Source of the DNA: Diadophis punctatus similis
Lineage: Eukaryota > Chordata > Lepidosauria > Squamata > Dipsadidae
DNA length: 64,000 nt
NCBI GenBank assembly: GCA_023053685.1
Contig: JALIGW010000005.1
Location: forward strand, 31,553,480 to 31,617,479
Direction of reading: 5' to 3'
Shown here: positions 56,887 to 64,000 of the stretch, in pieces
How positions within the stretch are numbered: the first letter of the stretch is position 1
Layout: each line of letters opens with the position of its first letter
Made by a program: the position numbers and the translations under genes
The notes under the pieces: generated by a model
Told to the model about the DNA's origin: nothing
Seen by the model: the letters and a program-made list of their open reading frames with translations, nothing else
Databases searched by the model: none

Positions 56887-58378
56887 CTTTAAGACATGTA
56901 ACTTTATTGTCCAAGTAGTGTTTTTAATCAATTCAGTTAGATAGTTATAACTGACTGTTTTTTGGTGGGTTGGGTAGAATGAGAGGCTGTTTTTAGGGAC
57001 AGCAATTAAAAAATGTGCAATCCATTCTTTCCCCCATACTATTCTTTACTATTTTTAAAATTACAGTAGATGCTCAAATGTACTGTATATTTAAAGGCTT
57101 TTTTCTCAATACAATTTCTTTGAAATTCTGTGCTTTAACACAGGTGGATCTGGATTGGAGGCAGATTGTTATATCTATGATATGTAAATGCTAATGCTGA
57201 CTTAACATCTAATTGGCATTTTCACTCAAGTTACAGGTAGATAACCTCTTCTTTCCTCCTTTTCTAGATGTGTTGCTTAAATGCAGCACCCAGCTTGCTG
57301 GAAGTCCTAGTTCAGCAACCTTTAGCATGTCAGAAGTTGCCTAGCACTGGTCTAGAAGATCAGATCAATGATCGGGAAATTCAAATTGGAATACATAAGG
57401 ATTAAATAGTTCAAACTATTCTATTTAAAGCCTGGTGTGTGTGTGTGTGTAGCATTAAATAAGGTAGCAACTTTTCTGAGTTTTGGTAAACACATGCTAG
57501 CTTTTCATAGTCGTGTTATACCACAACAGCTACAGCTAGGTTGGCCTATATACATACTAGCACTTGTTTGGTGGGAAATATTGCACATCTCTTGATTTGT
57601 AGAAAAGCAAATAAAACAAATAAAACTAGCCGCAAGATTGAGGAGGAAGTTTATTTCACTCACTTCTTAATTCACTTATTATTTCTAAATTTCTTAGGTA
57701 CTCTACAGCAGAAGCTGCAAGGGCAGTATACAATAAATGTATGGATTAAAAATTAACATAAAAATAGTATAAAACAAGAATGAACTAAATAGCTGCTAAA
57801 GGAGCAAAGACTAAAACTGGCATTGATTTAGATAAAAGAACCTACTAAACAATCAAAAGATAACCACATGATACTTGATATTGAAAAAACTATAAAGTTG
57901 TTGCCAAGGGACTTTGTTTAGGAAAGAAACTCTACCCTTTTAGGGTTGTAGTTGGGAAGAATCTCACATCTTAAATTATGAGATCCACTCTTGCTTCTCT
58001 TTTATGCCCTTTCTAGTCAGCCTTATTTCTAGCTAAGATTTTCTTAAGATTGTAGCTGGTCAATCACAGTAGATGCCATTAACCATTCTGGGAATTACTT
58101 ATGTTTCCTGTATTTAATCAAGAGGATAAAAGCATAAAGGGAATCCTGTACACAGTACTTGATTGTTAGGAGAAACTCTGACCATTCCTGTTAACTTCAG
58201 AATGGAAATCCCAGGAGCTAAGGTTGGATCTGTTTCAAAACAATTCATCAGTGAAGATTTGAAAGCAAGCTCTGGATGTTCATAAATAATCAAAAGACAA
58301 TTTTACCTGCAAACCTCTTGGTCATTATCAAGACTTTGTTGTGACTGTTTTAAAGAATTGTACATTGGCTATTTCTGT

Positions 58379-58416
58379 GTACGTACGTACACACACACAC
58401 ACACACGCACACACAC

Positions 58417-58451
<35 letters not shown>
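58379..58451. repeat. (CA)n microsatellite
   Basis: About 35 CA units, with a GTACGTACGTAC start and occasional CG substitutions. Confidence 0.96.
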
Positions 58452-58455
<4 letters not shown>

Positions 58456-59699
58456 AGAGCTGAAGAATTGGATCTAAAGCACTGTACAGGTTGTTTCTTT
58501 CCACAATGGAAAAATTAGAGATTTGTTAAGCTTATTAACAATAAAGCTCAAACAACCCCTACCTTTTTTAAACTGCTGTATGCATCTTTCATTAACTTCT
58601 TTATACTTGTCTTATTTAACATCAGGTCATAGGCATTTGTAGATTGTATGTCACATATACATTTGGAAGATCCCTTGAGAGTGTATACTAACTTAGCTTA
58701 CTTCCTGCAAGTCTGTCTAGAACTTTTTTGAAACACTTTTGTGGTGACGAGGTCTTTGCAGAAATAACTAAATTATTAACCATTCATTTCCAAGCAGGCT
58801 ATATACTCAATACGAGGAATCTTAACCTCACATTTTGCTTGACTTCAGCTAATGGTAAAAGTGGATTATAGTGGCATTTACAAGATTGGAAGGTCCATTA
58901 TAAAGTTAATCAAATGTGTTTCTTTGACATCTTGTGCAGAGATTTAAGAGGGAAGGGAAGGGAGACCATGATCCAAACAAGTTCACAAAGGAAACAAACA
59001 AAATGAATTAGCAGTCATAGCTGGATCTTTTTTACTCTAATTTAGAGGAGAATCAAAGGAGCTGATTGGTTGCTTCTTAATCAAATCAGTTAAAAGGACT
59101 CTAGCAGAAATATTTGCCTAGGGACTAACGCTATCTGCATTTGAAGTTTGTAACTATGTAGATTATCTACAGAATGTGACAAACAGATAGGAGCAATATG
59201 TGCAGCAATTCCAGTAATGCCTAAGATTCACCAATATCTGATAATTTAGTTTATCTGAAAAATATTCACCCTTTGCTAGCCTGGCTAAATGTATGTGTCA
59301 TGTAAGCAAGAAGCTGCTGGTTGATACAAAGTTGTTATATAATCACTGATCAAGTGAAGTGATAAGATTACCAGAGGTTTTTATGAGGTTTTCATAATAA
59401 ACACCAAGACCAGAAAGAGCCGAGTTGTTTAATAGCCATAGAAAGAACTGGATAGCTTCTTGGTGTCTAAAAAAGGCGCTTTTACTTGAACAAAATAAAT
59501 TTTGGTAAAAAGGTGAATGAAACTGAAATAATAATCTGCTATTAGGTGCTTTTCATGTTTTTTTTTCTTGCAGAAGAAAAGCAAATGCACCAATTCTGTC
59601 GCTATGGCAGTCCAAATGGGAGTTATATTACTCCCAAATGAATGTTGATTGCCACACCCTTTACTGGGAAAGATAGTAAAGAAAAACATTCATATAGTC

Positions 59700-59832
59700 C
59701 AGGGGTAGGCAAATTTGGCTCTTCTATGACTCATGGACTTCAACTCCCAGAATTCCTGAGCTAGCATGATTGGCTCAAAGTCTGGGAGTTGAAGTCCACG
59801 AGTCATAGAAGAGCCAACTTTGCCTACCCCTG
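59700..59832. mobile_element. Palindromic short hAT element (CAGGGGTAGGCAAA ends)
   Basis: 133 bp with exact 8-bp duplication ATATAGTC (59692-59699, 59833-59840). The outer arm is CAGGGGTAGGCAAATTTGGC and the inner arm GGACTTCAACTCCCAGAATT. Same type as 9353-9498. Confidence 0.94.
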
Positions 59833-62613
59833 ATATAGTCAAATGTCTTGAAGATGAGAAAGTTGTACAATCTTTCAAGCTACCACAGGATTCCTCACCG
59901 GTAGATGGAAGTTAAAGTAGTAAAATGGAAATGTTGTGGTTCATTTTAATGAGACACACGGATGAGTGACAAAGTTCTTTCCTGTTGCCAACGAATCTCT
60001 CCTGCACAAGGAACAATGAATTAGTTTCTTTCCAATTTTCTGATGGGTGAACAGAATTTCTTATGCCAGCATATCCAGGCTATACAAAGCTGGTTTATAA
60101 GTAGGGTATCCCTATTGTTTAGACTTCTTTCAAAAAAAATACTTATTCTGATTCTTTTCTGCTGAGTTGAATTTAGTTTTTTCAAATCCATTTTCTTATT
60201 CAGTGCAACATTCTAAGTTACAGCCTCTCCCGTGCTATTCTTGAGCCCCTGTTTCAACATCCCATGACGTCCACAACCTTTGTAGCTAATTGGTCTTGCT
60301 GTTAGGAAGTGTTTTTCCCCTGACATTTGATTGCATTTAAAAAAAAAATTCAACTTCTTTTCCTTTCGACTGATAAGAACTCAGTGGCATTAAAATGACA
60401 ACCATGGCAGAAAAACACCGAGACTTTGATTTGTGGGAAAATTAAGGAATCGATAATACATTTAGAAAACAAGGCTCAGAAGAGTAAAATAAATAAATAA
60501 AACTCCTCTTGCCCACCCTCTTCCCAAATTTCCCCACATTTTTTTCTTTTGTACTTTCTCATCTGTGAATGAAAGCAACAAAAAGTGAGGACTTGAGTCA
60601 GAAACAAAGGTATTTAAATTAACAGTAACATTTATTTTTCAATGCCAGATAATTGTTTAATTTTAGAATGGGGCAGAAAACATTAATCTTCCTGTTCTCA
60701 GTTCCAGAACTACTCAGAAAATAGTGATATGTTCCTGGCAGAAAGTAATTAATTGAGCTTTGAACTCATTGAGAGATGAAACGATTCTTTCTCTTACCGC
60801 CATCTGATTCCCATTGTTAATGGAAACAATAAAAAGGAGTCACTTTCTTTTTGGTCCATTTGAAATTTATTTAATAAAGAACAAAAAGGTTTGTTTTAAG
60901 ACTGTAGAACAAGATAACTATTTTAATCTTTCTGGACTTTGTGATAGTGTCTGGTCCCAATGCCGGCTAACAATAATGTATATCTCAATCAGGTTTCCTG
61001 TCTAGATCCAACTACTGAAAAAATAGTTTAATGCGCCAGTGCGGTTTTTAAGCACTTAAATTATTTAAGTAGGTTTCTAAAGATTGTCCATAAGTACTGT
61101 AAAAACTGGACCTACCATTTTTTTACATCAGTGTTTATTGTTTTCCATTTAACCATTTTTCAAAGGAAGTAAATATTTTTACCAAGGGAACAATCAAAAG
61201 CAATCATTTTGTCATTATTTTAAATTAAAGCTTGCCACTTAATATTCTAATTACCGGTACTTGGCATATCCTTACTCATTTATTGGTATTTGAAAGTTAG
61301 GGATTGTTGCTTGAAATCCTTTGTAAATAGAATATTGATGTGGCTTATCCTTAAATGATGTGTATAAGTTCAGTCTAAAATTAATTGGTGGAGATTAATT
61401 ATAAAATGCTCTAAGTCATTTCAAGGTTTTCAATTTTTAAAACTGTACTAATAGTAATGAAATCAGGTGGTCTGATTTGTTTTCTAATCAACATAAATAG
61501 GTTTCAAGACAGAGAATTCCAAGTGTAAGAGACTTCACAAATAGACTTCACAATATCTTCCATACCACAGCAAATTGAATTGGGCAGTCTCTATTTTGTT
61601 TGTCACCCAAATATCTGCCTCCCTTTACTCAAACCTGTTCAACCCAAAATTACTTGAATTCTGATTGATGCGGAAGACTGATTGTATATCCAGACAATTA
61701 GCTCACACCTACTGTATGAAAATGTTGCAGGAGATCTGGCACACAAATATCATCTACCACTCCCAAGAATGCTCATTGCCAATTAAACCTTCTGATGAAT
61801 CAAATATTCCAGTCTGTCCTTCCAGCACTGAGAGTTCAGAATGCATTAAAAAAAAATCCCACCACTGAAATGGTGTTGATAGAGAAGTGTGTAAAGTGCA
61901 GTGCAACATCCTAGTACTGGAAGAGCATGGTGTACAAATAGATGCATTTCCAACACGGCAGCAAATTGTAAGCAAAAAGTTATAGAATGAATCTATACCA
62001 TGGGAAAAATATTACCATGGGAAAAGGTTCAGTAAACTTGACATCCAGCTTCTTAAATACATGTATGTGGAGAAGAAATCTCAGGTAAGTTTTTCCAACA
62101 ATGGTCAGAGAGTCCTTTTAGGTGATGATAATAGAGAGCATGTAGGATATTTTAGTGCAATCCACTTGATTCTTAAGGAAGTGCTGAACTTCTTGGAGAT
62201 GTATAAGAGGGGAGCCCTGGAAAGCCTTCGAGCAGAAGATCAGATGACAGTTATAAGTGGCCACAGACATGCAATTGTGTCAGCTGAGTGGAGGTATGCA
62301 CTCACTTATTATAACTCAATATAGTTCTAGATAAAAGATTAGGCTAGATGTCGTTCTGATAATTTACATAGCAACCAAAGTAGTATTCTAAGGTGCAATT
62401 TGTCCTCTCTGACTGTAGTTTATTTGGAAGATGGGTCAAGCTTAATATCCAGTAACTGAAACAACTTTCAAAATGTGCCACAAATTGATGGCATTTGTAA
62501 GAAATTAAGTACAGTAAAACCGTGGTTCCAGAAAACTTTTTGAATGAACAGGCAAGCTAACTCAAGGCTCAAGGGAGATCACAACAGATAATTTTGAAGA
62601 TTCTTACAAGATG

Positions 62614-62778
62614 AGAGAATAGGAATAGGAATAGGAATAGGAATAGGAATAGGAATAGAATAGAATAGAATAGAATAGAATAGAATAGAATAGAATAGAA
62701 TAGAATAGAATAGAATAGAATAGAATAGAATAGAACAGAACAGAACAGAACAGAACAGAACAGAACAGAACAGAATAG
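62614..62778. repeat. (GGAATA)n(GAATA)n(GAACA)n microsatellite
   Basis: Hexamer units change to about 19 GAATA pentamers and then about 9 GAACA pentamers, returning to GAATA at the end. The tract leads straight into an antisense LINE end, so it is its tail. AATAG-type tracts of this kind are characteristic of snake genomes. Confidence 0.97.
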
Positions 62779-63165
62779 AATAATAGAATTCTTTATTGGC
62801 CAAGTGTGATTGGACACACAAGGAATTTGTCTTAGGTGTATATGCTCTCAGTGTACATAAGGAGAATAAAATACATTCATCAAGAATAAAAAGATACAAC
62901 ACAGTGATAGTCAAGGTTACTAATAAGCTATCAAATCGTACTAGGAAACAAATAAAAACAATATAATTGAATGATACAAGCAACATGGTTATAGTAATAA
63001 GTGGGAAGAGATAGATACTAGTAAGGAAGAGAAGAAGAATAGTAATACAGTCTTAGTAAATAATTTGACAGTGTTGTGGGAATTAGTTGTTAAGCAGAGT
63101 GATGGCATTCGCGGGAAAACTGTCCGTGTGTCTAGTTGTTTGGTGTGCAGACCACCTTAAGTTAT
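62779..63165 (-). mobile_element. L3/CR1-like LINE 3' end of snake type, antisense
   Basis: Begins TTCTTTATTGGCCAAGTGTG, followed by ATTGGACACACAAGGAATTT and TATGCTCTCAGTGTACATAA; ends near GTTTGGTGTGCAGACCACC. This is a very common snake LINE 3' region found with AATAG tails. It carries no coding sequence here. It lies about 460 nt before exon 5. Confidence 0.75.
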
Positions 63166-63621
63166 AAAGAAGGGCATGAGTCATTTTAAATCCTCCAAAA
63201 TACCCAGTAGGCTCACCACAGTACTATATCTTAAACTGTGATTAAATTCAAGAGTAAGTCACTTTATCACTGCATCTACATGACATGGAGATGTAATTTG
63301 ACTTATTTCTAATAAACAGAATCAGAACAATTGTCTGAATAATCAAACGTCACATTGATGAGGGTTTTTCAGAAAATTCCATTGACTCATATTCAGGGAA
63401 AAATATACAAAGTTATAACTGAAGCATTGTTCTGTTACACTACAATGCTTGTCTTTTGTTCTTGGTTTAATATGAAATTTCTTATAACAGTAAGTTCTGT
63501 GAATGGAATAGATCTTGCTTTCATAAGAGAATGTTCCTTTTAATTTTGATGATAGAACATTTAGAACCTGCTTCAAAACTTTTTATCTGCTTATTTCCTA
63601 TCTTTTATTTATATTGCACAG

Positions 63622-63712
63622 ATTCCAGAATCAAAACTACATTCGGGCCTCAAAAACGAAACTCCAGAAGGGTACTATGAAGAAGCTGAGCCTTACAATG
63701 TTTCTATGAATG
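63622..63712 (+). CDS. AFAP1L2: AFAP1L2 coding exon 5
   Basis: 91 nt, phase 0 to phase 1. It codes for residues 105-134: IPESKLHSGLKN, then ETPEGYYEEAEPYNVSMN. Human AFAP1L2 has ESPEGYYEEAEPYDTSLN and then E, whose first base G matches the final exon base here. The YYEEAEPY tyrosine cluster, shared with AFAP1, is conserved. The acceptor is TATTGCACAG|ATT. The donor G|GTAGAT departs from consensus at positions +4 and +5, yet must be used, since read-through meets a stop (TAA) two codons later. Later exons (PH domains, coiled coil) lie beyond the window. Confidence 0.95.
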
Positions 63713-64000
63713 GTAGATAATTGTATATTTCTAGAGTTTTATTGCTGTTTTGTTCAGTTGTGTGCTAGAAAGAAAAAAGTTATTTCTAAAAACAATCAGT
63801 TCAGTCGCATGGGGGAAGAGATGTTCAAAATATAAAATTGCAAATGTGAGATTTAAATCTATGATTGTAATACTACCGGTACTAAGTAAATTTTGAAAAA
63901 GAACATTAAATGACAAAATTGCCTAGGCTATATTCAGCTCAATATGATATTGATACCATTTTAGTTAGATTTTCCCCCCTTGGTATAATAAGTTTTACAG
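63713..64000 (+). other. AFAP1L2: Start of AFAP1L2 intron 5
   Basis: AT-rich intron sequence to the end of the window. Nothing else recognised. Confidence 0.85.

Larger units (their letters stand above)
55775..63621 (+). other. AFAP1L2: AFAP1L2 intron 4 (7847 bp)
   Basis: GT-AG intron. It contains a SPIN-ended hAT (56618-56886), a CA microsatellite (58385-58450), a palindromic hAT (59700-59832) and an AATAG-type microsatellite with L3-like LINE end (62614-63165). I see no gene in the remaining stretches (56900-58380, 58455-59690, 59845-62610). Confidence 0.93.

Overview
The window is nuclear DNA of a squamate reptile, most probably a snake. It is AT-rich and low in genes. It holds a spliced vertebrate gene, CR1-, L2- and L3-like LINE ends, tRNA-derived SINEs with a reptile-type tail, many short hAT elements with 8-bp target duplications, SPIN-type hAT ends, and a long AATAG-type microsatellite fused to an L3/CR1 end, a combination known from snake genomes. 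Species cannot be decided from the sequence alone.

Gene content: I recognise one host gene, AFAP1L2 (XB130), on the + strand and running off the right end. Its first five coding exons are at 2806-2821, 51932-52060, 53180-53257, 55686-55774 and 63622-63712. They join in one open frame (16+129+78+89+91 nt = 134 codons plus 1 nt), all with GT-AG introns. Exon 1 codes for only five residues plus one base, in a CpG-rich promoter block (about 2480-3460). Intron 1 is about 49.1 kb and makes up most of the window. The protein part seen contains the N-terminal alpha-helical segment, the YxxM site (YIYM, residues 54-57) that binds PI3-kinase p85 in the human protein, a short proline-containing stretch and the YYEEAEPY tyrosine motif. 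The pleckstrin-homology and coiled-coil parts lie beyond the window.

Layout: 1-2480 is upstream DNA made of old LINE relics, with a CR1 copy broken by a hAT element. 2480-3800 is the promoter, exon 1 and a (GT)n(GA)n tract. 4-14.5 kb has scattered palindromic hAT elements. 14973-20937 is a very young LTR element (two 550-bp LTRs, one difference, minus strand) with no recognisable retroviral genes but with LINE polymerase relics inside. 27.5-28.9 kb is a 1.4-kb hAT element holding a 377-bp near-perfect palindrome and what looks like a captured first exon of SLC7A10. 33.5-38.9 kb is a cluster of SPIN-ended and related hAT elements, including a mosaic family present twice in opposite orientations. 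39.7-43.4 kb has long microsatellites and a 0.86-kb G-rich minisatellite. 45-51.8 kb has SINE, CR1 and hAT copies up to 161 nt before exon 2. 52-64 kb holds exons 2-5, with further hAT copies in introns 2, 3 and 4 and the L3/AATAG block shortly before exon 5.

Almost all open reading frames in the window are chance or repeat-derived. The longest (about 320-335 codons, 42-43.1 kb) are read-throughs of the minisatellite and are not genes. I see no rRNA, functional tRNA or CRISPR array. The most unusual objects are the young gene-less LTR element, the hAT with palindrome plus captured exon, and the mosaic SPIN elements.
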